From Macrotis lagotis (taxonomy: Eukaryota; Chordata; Mammalia; Peramelemorphia; Peramelidae): DNA of 64,000 bases. The notes below the pieces were generated by a model, which saw nothing but the letters and a program-made list of their open reading frames with translations, ran no database searches and had not been told where the DNA came from. Each line of letters begins with the position of its first letter. The stretch's first letter is position 1. The stretch lies in the NCBI RefSeq assembly GCF_037893015.1, contig NC_133662.1:270313944-270377943 (forward strand), given 5' to 3'. Positions 63,681-64,000 of this stretch are shown here, piece after piece. The position numbers were made by a program, and so were the translations under genes.

Positions 63681-64000
63681 GGAAGTTGGGAGACATGAAG
63701 ACCTGGAATTACAGGGTATTTCTGATCCAAAAAAGAATAATTATATCACATAGTATGGTTTGTAAGCATCAGATGAGTGTGTACCAGGTTTGCTTTTCTG
63801 TTGACATGTCAGTTCTATACTTTTGTTCCTTGCTTTGGAGTAGATACTGATTCTGGGACTGCAGGGGAGAGTCAGTCTTTCCCCAGAGAAAGGACCTGAC
63901 CCTCCCTGACTGCTTGCTCCCTCCCCATTTGGCACCCTTGGTGGGACACTGGCCTGGAGGGGCAGAAGTTGTAGGGTACAATTTCCAGAGCACTTTGGAT
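63681..64000. other. Unassigned sequence
   Basis: Nothing is recognised to the right edge of the window. Confidence 0.35.

Noticed and set aside
1-64000. CRISPR array, rRNA, bacterial operon or plasmid origin
   Set aside because: No regularly spaced repeats, no rRNA text and no dense coding; the repeat content is mammalian.
1-64000. Endogenous retrovirus or LTR element
   Set aside because: No paired LTRs, primer-binding site or gag/pol/env-like stretch was recognised; old degraded LTR pieces in the unassigned regions cannot be excluded.

Overview
The window looks like non-coding, repeat-rich DNA of a marsupial mammal. The main evidence is the set of interspersed repeats. Young tRNA-type SINEs carry a CORE-like body, and several have intact target-site duplications. 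RTE/BovB-tailed SINEs, marsupial-type L1 3' ends and a HAL1-like L1 without reverse transcriptase are present, with many old MIR, L2 and CR1/L3 fragments. An Australian lineage such as a dasyurid is my best guess from the SINE type, but this is inference from memory of the families and not a database match. No bacterial genes, CRISPR arrays, rRNA or functional tRNA genes were seen.

No complete protein gene is visible. Nearly all long reading frames are shadows of repeats. The best coding candidates are two short putative exons on the + strand. One is at 5034-5091, with near-consensus splice sites. The other is at 50203-50329, open in a single frame with a good donor. Their phases fit each other (AG plus A gives an Arg codon), so they could belong to one gene that crosses the window with a roughly 45-kb intron. 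I do not recognise the peptide.

Layout: 1-15 kb is mostly unassigned sequence with MIR fragments, plus a hAT MITE inserted in an RTE-tailed SINE (3.76-4.2 kb). 16-18 kb is a three-layer nest, L2 > L1 > SINE. 19-24 kb holds two antisense L1 3' ends, each inserted into an older MIR. 24-32 kb is sparse, with a pair of diverged direct repeats at 25.7 and 26.3 kb and a homeodomain-site cluster at 31.1 kb. 32-36 kb has more L1, CR1 and MIR pieces. 36.7-37.2 kb is a long compound microsatellite. 37.4-39.2 kb is an L2 pol fossil with a hAT MITE inside and an antisense L2 piece beside it. 41.4-42.6 kb is single-copy, CpG-bearing sequence that looks constrained. 43-49 kb is SINE/L1/CR1 rich with a 420-bp TG-rich satellite. 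52.2-55.9 kb is a nearly complete HAL1-like element with target duplications and two later SINE insertions. 56.1-56.7 kb contains the decayed C-terminal part of a non-LTR pol protein of the restriction-like-endonuclease type (R2/R4/Dong-like). 60.1-60.4 kb is a GGAA tract. 62.1-62.8 kb holds two stretches that look like conserved non-coding elements, and 63.2-63.7 kb is a CR1/L3 pol 3' fragment.

The repeats record an insertion order: L2, CR1/L3 and MIR oldest, then hAT MITEs and L1/HAL1, then tRNA-type SINEs as the youngest layer.
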